In this document: piece after piece, positions 20,847-30,180 of the stretch | Layout: the number at the start of each line of letters is the position of its first letter | Numbering within the stretch: the stretch's first letter is position 1 | From: Microcyclospora pomicola | Lineage: Eukaryota; Ascomycota; Dothideomycetes; Capnodiales | Assembly (NCBI GenBank): GCA_002786065.1 | Contig: NHNY01000001.1 | Location: 124,001-188,000 of the forward strand | Length of the DNA stretch: 64,000 bases | Direction: 5' to 3' | The notes under the pieces: generated by a model | What the model was told of the DNA's origin: nothing | What the model saw: only the letters and a program-made list of their open reading frames with translations | Database searches by the model: none | Made by a program: the position numbers and the translations under genes

Positions 20847-23270
20847 TCACTCGAAACTCCCCGGGACACGCGCATTCCTCGCCTTGGCCTCCATGGCTTG
20901 GACGCGGGCCAGCAGCGTCGAGAAGCGACGGTCAGGTACCGGACTCGCTGGTCGCTCGGGGGTTTCAGTGTCCAAGGATTGCTTGTCTGGGGATTCGGGT
21001 CGGGAGACCGCTTGTTCTGCACCGCTGTCTTTGGTCGGGGATTGAGGGCGTGATTGTGGCGTCGAGTCATCGAGCGTTGCTGGAGGGAGTGGTACATCGT
21101 CCTCGGTGTGAGCAGGGATGGTGACTGGGACAGTATCTTCGGCCTCGCGCTGAAGCTGCTCGGTTGCGGCGGCGGCGAAGTCTTGATGGCTGATTTCGGC
21201 ATCTGCTGACGGCGTCGTGGCGTCTTCATGGTCGTCAGCCTGTTCTGGCATTTGGATCTGTAAGCCGACCGCATCATCCCCTAAGGGGGCAGCAGCTTCA
21301 TCCGGAGTGGTGATCTCTGTCGACTCCTCTGCAGCGTGTATGGTGCTCGCGACACTGACCACACGCTCGCCCTTGATCTGCGGCGCCGGTGTAGCAGCGG
21401 TATCGTCATCGTTGTCAATGTGGACCACTTCCTTGTCGGTATCCCTCTCATTGTCTTCCGCCCTCGTCTCAGCGCTCTCCACCATGACCAGTTTGCTTGG
21501 ACTTCTCGTCGCAGGTAGCGCGTCCTCAAAGCTCGAGCGCTGACTCTTGACGCCCGCTGCCGTGGACGGACTGTCCGGGTTATCTCTCCGGACCAGCGGC
21601 ACAACACCACCGCCCACGCGAGCCCAAAACATCCGTTCTCGCAGCCGGACCGTCTCCTCCCAGGCACTATTTTGCTCCTCCTCCGTTTCGCCTCGCCAGT
21701 AGCCATCACGCACCATACGCAGGAAGCCGACGAAATCACCCGCGGCTCGAATGCGCGTCAGACAGTAATCGCAGAGCGGGTAACGCTGAGCACTTTCCTC
21801 CTCGCTCGTCCGGAAGCGGTGTCGACGGTGATACGGCTCGTTCTTCCTACTTTCTCCGCAGAGTGAGCAGGCGAACAGCGGGCCATAGTTCTTGGTCTGT
21901 GGCAGGAATGGCTCGACGACTAGCGAGCCCAGTAAGAGCGAAGACAACACCGTCCGTCGACTCAAGAAAGACAGCCCCGGTGCCAGATCCAGGCGGAGCG
22001 TAGGCTCGAGATCCTCCACCAACGCACGCTTGTAGAACTTGCTTTCTTTCAGCGCCGGGCCTTGTGAGTAAGTATTGGGTTGCGGGCTCGAGTTGCTCGC
22101 GAACGAGAACGCGCCAGGTAGAGTCGGCGACGAGGCGCTGGCCGATGCCACGTTCGTCTGACTGTTGGACGTGATGCTATTCATGTTGTTGCTGTTGTTT
22201 CTAGAATGTGGCAGACCCCGTCGAGCTAGCTGGAGCAAGTCTTGGAATTCGTTGTACGCCGCGACATCATGCCGTAGGACGGGCAGCAGGAGTTGTGAGA
22301 AGTATAGCGGATGTTCTGGCGCGACATTCGCAGATCCTACCGATCCTGGCGAGTTCATGTGCTCGAAGGAGCCCCGCGTTGCATGTATCGGCGTTGTGGG
22401 CATGCTGGGATCTCGTCCTCCATATGTGTCGGACTCGCTCGCTCGCTCCATCTTCTCCATATTGTCTTTGAGATCCCGCAACTGCTCCTGTTGACTTGCC
22501 AGCAGTAGTTCCGTGTCATGTAGTTGACCTCGTAGTTGTGAGTTTCTTTTCTCCATCGCTTCGCTGTCCTTCCTCGCCGCGGCAACCATGGTATTCGCCT
22601 CCTCAAACAACGCCGTCGTCAGCGTTTCGAGCTCTCCTTCGGTCTGCTTCTTCACCTTCTCCGCTTCTTCTCTCGCCGCCTGCTCCCTTGCCAGATCGAT
22701 CTTCAGCTGCGCGATCTGTTGATCGAACCCCGTTCGCCGAACCATCACTCCCCGCGCCACCATATCTTCCCACTCCTGCTTCTCCTGACGCAATTGCATC
22801 ACCTCCAGCCGACTCTGCTCCAGTTCATGCCGACACGCCTGCAGCGCATCATCCAGATTCGTCTGATAATTCAACGCATTCACCAACTTCGTGCTCAACA
22901 TCGTCACCTCTGCGCTGAGATTCGGCTTGTACGCATCCGCCGTCGTGCCGCCCTTGGTCGAACTCCCGTTGCCATCCAGACTGGGGATGGGCGAGGGCGT
23001 GCGCGTGTCCACCACGCTGTCGTCTCGTGAAGGCATCGCGACCGCCGCCATACCTTGCCTCGCGAATTGCGGCGTGGAAGTGCTCTTCACCAGCTTATGC
23101 GGCACGCCGAGTTTCCCGGGCACGGCCAATCTGTTGCTCCCTCGACCCGCTGCAGCAGCACTTCCTCCACCGTTTGTAGTATTACCCCCTATCACGGTCG
23201 TGGTGCTCGTGGCCGTGGCGGATCGCGACAGGCTCGCTGGGCGCGGTGGCGCGGACTTCGCGGTCAACAT
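20847..23270 (-). CDS. SEC2: Sec2-type Rab guanine nucleotide exchange factor
   Basis: 807 residues from the ATG at 23270. The frame is open upstream but only to a TTG at 23375, and a 158-bp intron (23308-23465, GTAAGT...CCAG) appears to lie in the 5'UTR. Sec2 activates the Rab GTPase Sec4/Rab8 on secretory vesicles and drives polarised exocytosis at hyphal tips. The Sec2/Rabin coiled-coil GEF domain is at about 130-270, with the diagnostic core (LTTALFEEANTMVAAARKD, then QLHDTELLLASQQEQLRDLK). A C-terminal conserved region has a CSLCGE...CDYC cysteine pair block, then long acidic low-complexity sequence. A 5-codon upstream ORF overlaps the start codon and could lower translation. Confidence 0.9.
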   Translation of the reverse strand: MLTAKSAPPRPASLSRSATATSTTTVIGGNTTNGGGSAAAAGRGSNRLAVPGKLGVPHKLVKSTSTPQFARQGMAAVAMPSRDDSVVDTRTPSPIPSLDGNGSSTKGGTTADAYKPNLSAEVTMLSTKLVNALNYQTNLDDALQACRHELEQSRLEVMQLRQEKQEWEDMVARGVMVRRTGFDQQIAQLKIDLAREQAAREEAEKVKKQTEGELETLTTALFEEANTMVAAARKDSEAMEKRNSQLRGQLHDTELLLASQQEQLRDLKDNMEKMERASESDTYGGRDPSMPTTPIHATRGSFEHMNSPGSVGSANVAPEHPLYFSQLLLPVLRHDVAAYNEFQDLLQLARRGLPHSRNNSNNMNSITSNSQTNVASASASSPTLPGAFSFASNSSPQPNTYSQGPALKESKFYKRALVEDLEPTLRLDLAPGLSFLSRRTVLSSLLLGSLVVEPFLPQTKNYGPLFACSLCGESRKNEPYHRRHRFRTSEEESAQRYPLCDYCLTRIRAAGDFVGFLRMVRDGYWRGETEEEQNSAWEETVRLRERMFWARVGGGVVPLVRRDNPDSPSTAAGVKSQRSSFEDALPATRSPSKLVMVESAETRAEDNERDTDKEVVHIDNDDDTAATPAPQIKGERVVSVASTIHAAEESTEITTPDEAAAPLGDDAVGLQIQMPEQADDHEDATTPSADAEISHQDFAAAATEQLQREAEDTVPVTIPAHTEDDVPLPPATLDDSTPQSRPQSPTKDSGAEQAVSRPESPDKQSLDTETPERPASPVPDRRFSTLLARVQAMEAKARNARVPGSFE

Positions 23271-23281
23271 GGAGCCGCCAT
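23264..23281 (-). promoter_or_regulatory. Short upstream ORF overlapping the SEC2 start
   Basis: ATG at 23281 opens five codons (M-A-A-P-C) and stops with TGA at 23264-23266, just past the SEC2 ATG (23268-23270). The stop and main start overlap within ATGTTGA, an arrangement that allows leaky scanning or reinitiation. Confidence 0.5.
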
Positions 23282-23955
23282 GGGCCCAGTTGCTGGCGTG
23301 GAGATACCTGGACGCAGGGGAAAGAAAGGTCGGTCTGTCAGCGGGGACGTGTGCGCGAAAGCAGTGCAGGGACAAGACTCGAGTGAATGATTCTCAGCGC
23401 GTGGAAGAACAAGTGCCTCTCCGCGAAGATCTAGAACGCAGCGAACGACAAGATGATAAACTTACTCCGCCAGCTTGATTCCAGAACCCGTGAGCGGTCG
23501 AGCGCGCGAGTGATGCTCGATTTGCACGCACGCTGGCGGCTAGCTTAGTGACGTTCTAGCTCGGCCAATAGAGTGCGGCTAGACGGGTCGTAAGACTCGT
23601 AAGTCGTGAGGAAATGGGTAAGCGAGGTGTATTGTGTTCGGAAATGTAGTGATCGACGTGCTGAGCGAATACGAAGATATATATCGTGATCGAAGGGTTC
23701 GGAAATGTGAGGTTATGAGCGGTAATAAGGTTCGTGGATCAGAGGAGGACCAAGGGACTGGAGCCGGTCGGGGTGGTGCAGCAGTCAGGTGCCGGCGTGG
23801 CTTGGATGGCTTATGACGCGCCGGATAGGGATGACCATGGGAGCGTGCTGATGGACAATCTACGTTCACAACTTCACATATGCGTTCAAAAGACAAGCTG
23901 ATCGGAATGAATTGTATGTTCCATGGCGAGATCGTGTCTATGTCTATTGCTGAGT
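23271..23955. promoter_or_regulatory. SEC2 promoter/5'UTR and MET1 3' flank
   Basis: 685 bp between two minus-strand genes. It contains the likely SEC2 5'UTR intron (23308-23465). No other gene seen. Confidence 0.5.
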
Positions 23956-25683
23956 CTACTCTATACTGTGTAAATATGCCTTCAACGCCATCGGATCACT
24001 TTCCTCCACGCCCGGCGTGACGAGCGACTCCCTCAGCCCGTCCAGACCACTACTTGATCTGCCCAGATCGTCGAGGACATCCAGCCCGTGAAAGCCGTCC
24101 TCGACAACCCACTTCTGCGGTGACTTCTGCAAGACATCGCAGGCTAGGCCGACGACGAGCAGACCTGGTGGGCGACTCCCCTCTTCGTCCACTGCGTTGT
24201 TGACGTGTTCCAACGTGGTGCGAATAACACGCTGATCAGGGCATGACGCTCGTTCGATGACGGCGCAAGGCGTAGTGAGGGGATATGCACCAGTCTCGTG
24301 CTCCGTCAGACTGCTCACGAGCTCCTTCAGCCGGTGTAGTGCCATGAGAAACACCACGGTCTGGTTCGAGAGATATGCCGGAGGGTTTGGCGCAGCTCCT
24401 TTCCGTCCAGTGCCAGTGCAGATCAGGATCTGATCGCTCACGCTGCGGTGTGTTGCGGGGATCTTGGCGAACAGAGGCGCGCTCAGTGATGAGGTTATGC
24501 CTGGAAGTACGGTGGCCTCGTAGCCATGTTGACGGAAGAAATGGACCTCTTCGGCACCTCGACCATACAGATATGGATCACCCTGCTTGAGTCGTAGCAC
24601 GATCTTACCTTCCTTCATCGCCGCCAGTCCAAGACGATGCAGCTCGTCCTGGGCGTTGTCTGCATTGCCAGGAAACTTACGCGCAATCTGGATGGGTGTC
24701 CGGCGCGGAACCAGCTCAAGCACCGCAGCAGGGACGAGCTTGTCAGCCAAGATCAAGTCCGCGCCTCGGATTGCCTTGAGGGTTGCGGTTGTGAGCAGAT
24801 CGGGATGTCCTGGCCCTGAACCAGCCAAGATGATGCTGCCCTGTTTCCGCCTTGCGTCTAGAGTGTTTGGATTGAGCAATGGCTTGTCTTCGGCAGACGG
24901 GGCCACCGACGAGTCATGCTTGTAAGACTCCAATATAGCATCCACATCCTCATCGGTGATGGCGGCCAGTCTCCGTAGTGGCCAGTACTCGCAGATCTGC
25001 GCCAACCACCTCATGCGTCTTGCTTTCGCAGCCTCCGCATCAGACGGCATGACAAGCTTGTTGAACGCCGCACTCTGTCCTGCCTCTTCATCTTCAGGTT
25101 CGATGTCACCCGCCGCATATGCCTCCGCTGCATGGTCCTGCTCCCATATCCGTCTTCTTACTGTCCCCAGCCGATCGACCGCTGTTCCGAGATCCAACGG
25201 CAATGCTGACGCGATCTCTCGTCTGATCCGCGATGCCAGCTTACAACCTTTCCCAGATGTCGTGACGCCGATTTGCAAAGGACCAGAAGTGTGGGTGGAG
25301 AGGATCGTGAACGTGCAGAGACTTGGCGCGTCTGCGACATTCACAGGAATACGTAGTCTTCGGCACAGCGTGGAGATGTGTGTCGACAACGCGCTCCTTG
25401 CGTTGGAAGTCACAAACACCGCATCAACGACGTGATCCACTTCCGCTCGTCCAAGTGTAGTCAGGTCTTCGTCCTGAAATTCCCGCTTGATCCATTCAAT
25501 GTTGTGCTCTTCCAGTCTTTTCGTCAGGCCGTAATGAAGATCGACGCTACCAGGAGCAATGAGTATCGGCTTCGCGCCGACCTCGACCGATTTGCTGCAT
25601 CGTGACCCCGCAAGTGGATTGGATCCGATGATGAGGTGTATATGCGACACCGAGTCTTGCGCTGTCAAAAGAGCGGGAGACAT
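23956..25683 (-). CDS. MET1: Siroheme synthase Met1: uroporphyrinogen-III C-methyltransferase with Met8-like N-terminus
   Basis: Single exon, 575 residues, ATG at 25683. The C-terminal half (about 285-530) is an SAM-dependent tetrapyrrole methylase: LAGSGPGHPDLLT (SAM loop), ILADKLVP, RLKQGDPYLYGRGAEE, LPGITSSLSAPL and LICTGTGRKG. It methylates uroporphyrinogen III to precorrin-2 on the way to siroheme, the cofactor of sulfite and nitrite reductases. The N-terminal 240 residues resemble the Met8-type region found in yeast Met1 (593 residues). The dinucleotide-binding loop there is degenerate (IIGSNPLAGS rather than GxGxxA), so dehydrogenase activity is doubtful and a separate Met8 is probably needed. 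Confidence 0.93.
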   Translation of the reverse strand: MSPALLTAQDSVSHIHLIIGSNPLAGSRCSKSVEVGAKPILIAPGSVDLHYGLTKRLEEHNIEWIKREFQDEDLTTLGRAEVDHVVDAVFVTSNARSALSTHISTLCRRLRIPVNVADAPSLCTFTILSTHTSGPLQIGVTTSGKGCKLASRIRREIASALPLDLGTAVDRLGTVRRRIWEQDHAAEAYAAGDIEPEDEEAGQSAAFNKLVMPSDAEAAKARRMRWLAQICEYWPLRRLAAITDEDVDAILESYKHDSSVAPSAEDKPLLNPNTLDARRKQGSIILAGSGPGHPDLLTTATLKAIRGADLILADKLVPAAVLELVPRRTPIQIARKFPGNADNAQDELHRLGLAAMKEGKIVLRLKQGDPYLYGRGAEEVHFFRQHGYEATVLPGITSSLSAPLFAKIPATHRSVSDQILICTGTGRKGAAPNPPAYLSNQTVVFLMALHRLKELVSSLTEHETGAYPLTTPCAVIERASCPDQRVIRTTLEHVNNAVDEEGSRPPGLLVVGLACDVLQKSPQKWVVEDGFHGLDVLDDLGRSSSGLDGLRESLVTPGVEESDPMALKAYLHSIE

Positions 25684-26068
25684 TTGGCTGAAGTCAGTGA
25701 TGCAACGCGAGACAAAGGACGACGGTCGACGAGGAACATGTGCAAGTCCAGCTTTATGAAGACAAGACTGATAGCGGCGGCGAAGATGAATTGCTCGACC
25801 TCTTTCTCCGTGGCAGCGGGCCAGAATGCTTGAAGTGGCGCCGATAAGAAAACCGTGATGTGATAATCGACATGCTCATTTGCCGACGGCCCCACGTGGC
25901 TAGCCCGAGGTCGGACGTATTGCGCGCTGCAGACTTATCAGCACGTGACCTGGATCGAGCGATCGAAGTCCCATGCCAACGACCAGCGTTGTGTATGTCT
26001 TTGTCATGACACATTGATAGGACCATCTGAAGGAGAAGAGTGCATCTTTGAATCACTCACGGCCGGCA
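25684..26068. promoter_or_regulatory. MET1 promoter and RAV2 3' flank
   Basis: 385 bp between two minus-strand genes. I see no binding motif I would name with confidence. Confidence 0.45.
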
Positions 26069-27016
26069 TCAGCCTTCTTCGATATCCTTCCCCATCACGA
26101 TGTCAAGAGCCTGTCTGGATATCGCGACATTCCTCTCCAGAGCACCCAGCTTGGCCATGGCAGCCATGAGACTCGGGTCCTGGCTTTCCACCCGTACTTT
26201 GTCTCGCACCCGCACTTCCTGTCCTTTGTAAGTGAAGACTTCATGCGCTTCATCATGGAGCGGCGGCTTTCCTGCTCCGAGGGCATTCGCGAGACGGTCT
26301 CGCAGAGAGAAGCCGCTGTAGGACTGGCCAGCATTGGGGAGGGGAGTGTTTGTGCCGGTATGTGGGTAAGCCATCTCGAGAGTACGGACATGAAGCACTA
26401 CCGCGGCTTCAGCGATAGACAGGTAAAATGCTACGTTGCCTGGCAGGGGTGGCGAGAATGCGTCCTCGTCTGCTGGATCTTCGTGCCACTGTTTTGAACG
26501 GTCCGTCGGTCCTCGCAGGGACGATTTAGCTTCATGGATGTTGTCGTGTAGCAAGCGTAGTTGTCCCGAGATGAAGTTGGCATTCTTGTTGTCCCCCGTC
26601 CAAAGGGTAGCATCAACCACATCCAGACATGCGTTGATCAATGTTCGCGCGGTCGTGAGCTGTTGGAGGACAATTGTGGGCGCGGATGCAGCGGTCGAAA
26701 GAGTCAGCTTATAGCTCGCCTGTCCCCTGGGAGGTGGTAAGGACGGTAGGCGTAGCTGGATGTCGCCCTTCACGATCCGCGCTCCAACCCGCGTGATGAA
26801 GCCTTTGAGATGTTCAGATCGAAGCGACGACAACACCAGGGTCGAGCCGGGTTCCTTTGGGGCCAGCAGTTCGGCACATTCTTCCAGGCCGGCCTTGAGG
26901 GATTGCAGCGTGTCTTGCAAGGATACCAGCAGCCATTGCAGTTCCCGGGCCAAGGTAGCTTCTTGCTCCCTGGGCAGATCTTGGGGCGCGACGGCTGGCC
27001 AGACCAAGGTAGACAT
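26069..27016 (-). CDS. RAV2: RAVE complex subunit Rav2 / Rogdi homologue
   Basis: Single exon, 315 residues, ATG at 27016. Rav2 (metazoan Rogdi) is part of the RAVE complex, which promotes reassembly of the V1 and Vo sectors of the vacuolar H+-ATPase. The sequence shows the Rogdi layout: an N-terminal helical stretch (REQEATLARELQWLLVSLQDTL), the central L-rich segment (QLTTARTLINACLDVVDATLW), and the C-terminal FSLRDRLANALGAGKPPLHD and EVFTYKGQEVRVRDKVRVES blocks, followed by the final KLGALE...ALDIVMG helix. Length fits the family. No splice sites are needed. Confidence 0.9.
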   Translation of the reverse strand: MSTLVWPAVAPQDLPREQEATLARELQWLLVSLQDTLQSLKAGLEECAELLAPKEPGSTLVLSSLRSEHLKGFITRVGARIVKGDIQLRLPSLPPPRGQASYKLTLSTAASAPTIVLQQLTTARTLINACLDVVDATLWTGDNKNANFISGQLRLLHDNIHEAKSSLRGPTDRSKQWHEDPADEDAFSPPLPGNVAFYLSIAEAAVVLHVRTLEMAYPHTGTNTPLPNAGQSYSGFSLRDRLANALGAGKPPLHDEAHEVFTYKGQEVRVRDKVRVESQDPSLMAAMAKLGALERNVAISRQALDIVMGKDIEEG

Positions 27017-27970
27017 GACGAACGGAGGGTGAGATTAGCTGATCACTGGGCTTGTGAATTGAATGGCGGGGGATTGATATCAATGTTCCGATGATACCAC
27101 ATCGCTCGGACACGAGATTGAACTGTCAATTGGCATGTCGTAGCATAGCATCCGAAGTCATGAACCGTTGGCCGCTGTATAGTCTGTACATGGCCAAGTG
27201 GACGCATCTTCTCCACAGGGAAGGTCAGACGAGAGGAGCGCATTTCTCGGGACGGGCGAACGGGAGACGGGTTGCTAGGCGGGCTGGATGCTCTGCAGCA
27301 TGTGACATGGGCCGCAGCTCACTTTACCAGGCTTGCTACTGTACCCTCTGCATTGCCGTTCTTCATCTACATCACAGCATCTATCTGTTTGATCACCCAT
27401 CAATGGCAGTATGCGGTGGTATATCTTGCCGCAACGACGCGTGGCGGTCGTCTTCTCCCTCGACGCAGCGGTGTGAAATGACGCCCAACGGCTCCAGCGA
27501 TTCTGGCGATCCGCGGCACATGAATTGAGTTTGGGTGACGTAAATCGGCCTGGAAGCTTGGTCGTAGCGGCTGGCAACGCCTCGACCATCGTCGCAAGCC
27601 TGGTTTCGGGCCACCAAGGACGCTGATGATCAAGTTGGAGCGAGCCAGACGCTGCTCGCCCGTCGGGCCTATGCACACGTCACTGATCCTGTCCATCATT
27701 CATAATGTATCTCCTCCTTCTTCCTCTTCCTACCATCGAGTGAAGTGAATAATCCATCTCCCATCTCTTCCCCCCTGCCACTGCCACTGTCACCCGCGAG
27801 TCAGGCGAGGATCCTCGTATGTATGGCTTGTTATGACCTCTAGCTGCGCTGCTATAGCTCGGCTCATTTCATGCACGACGCTGACCTTTCATCCTTAACC
27901 ACAGCATCCGACCAGCGCTCGTCCTGCTTCATCCACCTACACGCCCGGACATCCCTAACACGCGCTCACA
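27017..27970. promoter_or_regulatory. Divergent promoter region, RAV2 / SUR7
   Basis: About 950 bp. The SUR7 side is pyrimidine-rich (about 27711-27800 and 27915-27955), typical upstream of strongly expressed fungal genes. Small frames here have no support. Confidence 0.5.
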
Positions 27971-28844
27971 ATGGCCGTCACACGTAAGTCGCGAATCTCC
28001 CCAATGCGTCGCGTGTCGCATGCACCAAGCTGACCTCCCTCCCCCCAGGCTCCATCCTCAGCTTGGTGTCGATCCTCCTCCTCGCCGGAGGCATTGTCAT
28101 GGAGTTCCTCATCATCCTCTCCGGCACGCACATTGGCAGCCCCGTCAACCAGATCTACTTCCTCCAAGCCGACACCGACGGCATCTCCGGCTCAAATGTC
28201 CCCAACCCCGCCCGCTGGACCTACTTCTCCATCTGCGGTGTGTCCAATGGCCTCAATGTCGACTGCTCCAAGGTCCGCGCCGCCCAGCCATTCAACCCGG
28301 CGGGCAACTTCGGCACTTCAGGTGTACCTGATGCTTTCGTCGGCACCAGTCGCTGGTACTACCTCAGCCGCTTCGCATGGGTCTTCTTCATCATCGCCCT
28401 CTTCTTCGCCGTCATCGCCTTTTTCCTGAGCGTTTTCGCCCTCTGCGCGCGTCTCGGTGCCTACCTTGCTGCGTCCATGACCCTCGTGGCCCTCTTCTTC
28501 CAGTCCATGTGCGCCGCCCTATACACGTACGTATTATCAACAACCACATCTTCATTCCGCCCCTTTACTAACACTCCCACAGCGCCTGGGCCGTCCAAGG
28601 CCGCAACGCCTTCCGCGCCAACGGTCTCTCCTCCTCCATCGGCACCAAAGCCCTCGCCTTCACCTGGGCTACCTGGGCCTGCTTCTTCCTCTGCACCATG
28701 TTCTTCTGCATCGGCGGCAGCGTCGGCAAGTCGGAGAAGTCGCACACCAAGAAGTCGTACTTTGGCCGCAAGCGAAGCACCCGCAGCCGCGGCAGCTTCA
28801 TCGACAACGAGAGCCACTCCCGCGTCAAGGACGAGTACGAGTAA
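27971..28844 (+). CDS. SUR7: SUR7/PalI family eisosome membrane protein
   Basis: Three exons, 27971-27983, 28049-28526 and 28583-28844 (65- and 56-bp introns), 250 residues. The first exon holds only MAVT plus one base, and the Kozak-like CACAATGGC supports it. Sur7-family proteins are four-span plasma-membrane proteins of eisosome/MCC domains, with roles in membrane organisation and wall synthesis. Seen here: TM1 (SILSLVSILLLAGGIVMEFL), an extracellular loop with the family-type W-T-Y-F-x-x-C element (PARWTYFSICG) and a second cysteine (VDCSKV), TM2 (WVFFIIALFFAVIAFFLSVF), TM3 (LAASMTLVALFFQSMCAALY), TM4 (LAFTWATWACFFLCTMFFCI), and a basic, Ser-rich cytosolic tail. Confidence 0.9.
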
Positions 28845-30180
28845 GCGCGTCGTTGTCTTGATGTGAAGCGTGCGCCCCTTGTTGAACCTCTTGTACATGT
28901 CACGAATAAACCTAGGAAAGAAGGATGAAGAGGAGAAGCGAGAGATGGGGTGGGAGAGCCGTGAAGCCGGAATGTTATTCGCGAAGAAAGAACCATGATA
29001 CCAATTCCCCGCATACGATCGACAAAAAGAAATGAGGAAGAAAGCATGAAGAGGAAGATCTCGTAATGTCTTATGCTTGCAGGAATCCGAAGAATACACC
29101 CGACCGCGCGGAAGCAGGAGGGAGAGCGTCGGGTGTGTTGGGATCCTTGCAGAAAAAAAATCTTTATAACGTCCCTCGAGATCGATATTGTTTAATGAAC
29201 ACTTTATGTTACCTTCAACTACCGCCTACTGTTCCAAACGACGTGATCCTCCACCGTGGGTTTCGACCGTGAGATGCGTTCCTGGCACTGCTCGTAGCAG
29301 AGAAGGTACATATATCTACACCCCTCCAGCTTCCTATGCTGTTGCATTGCCCAATAAAAGCCCATGGCTACGGTCTCGACGAAGACAAAAGGTACCACGA
29401 CTGAAGTTCGTGTACAGCTAAGGTAAGTAATGCAAGTCCAGCTAATCAGGCGATCCATCATCGTCAACAATGCCTCGCTACCTTTAGGTACATATAGTCC
29501 CTTATCTTCGTGGATAACAACTATTGACTGAGTAGGTACATACCCGGCGACGCACATATACACAACATCGCCTCTGCCACCACTTCTCCCTTCTGTTCGC
29601 CTTGGATACCTATACAGGTCTAGACGCGAACATCGACGCGTCCATCCGCTTTGGGTATATGTCAAGCACTCATAGCTTGCTTGTAGCAAGCTCTGTTGGT
29701 CTCCACTTCACACATTGGAACCTTATACCTACAGTACTGTAGGGCTGTATCGCACGCACGCATGCATGCATCTTGTATGATCACCTGACGGTCCAATCGT
29801 CCACTACTTCCCGCTGGAATCAGGACGCCGACGTCAGGAACGGATGACACTTTGATAAGTCCGGGAGGCTACATATTACTACTTGCGACAGTGTCATGCA
29901 AGACGATGAGTTGAGCGGGATTTCCGAAGACGAAGGATTGAGCGGGCTGAAGAGCTGAGACGCAGCTGTCAAACAACCAATTCCAAGTGTCGACCTGCTT
30001 TGGCTACAGGTTTCGTGGACATTGGTCAAACGAGGAGGAAGCGTATCTTGAAACCATGGAGCAGCATCTCTCGCCTCTTTGGTGCTCCTCTTAGCATCTC
30101 GATCTTACGCGGACGTACAGTCTATCAGCGACTACCGGACTACCGCCTACTTCTTCCCGCAAGCTATAGACCCGGACACC
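28845..30180. other. Intergenic, 1.3 kb, before the FAD monooxygenase
   Basis: Contains SUR7 3' sequence, then non-coding DNA with three exact AGGTACATA copies (29303, 29486, 29534) and an alternating purine/pyrimidine run near 29750-29772. The monooxygenase frame is open from a TTG at 30079 but its first ATG is 30181. Confidence 0.5.

Noticed and set aside
28461-29099. 212-codon minus-strand frame over the SUR7 3' half
   Set aside because: Ala/Val/Glu-rich shadow of the SUR7 third exon and its 3' flank; no own domain.
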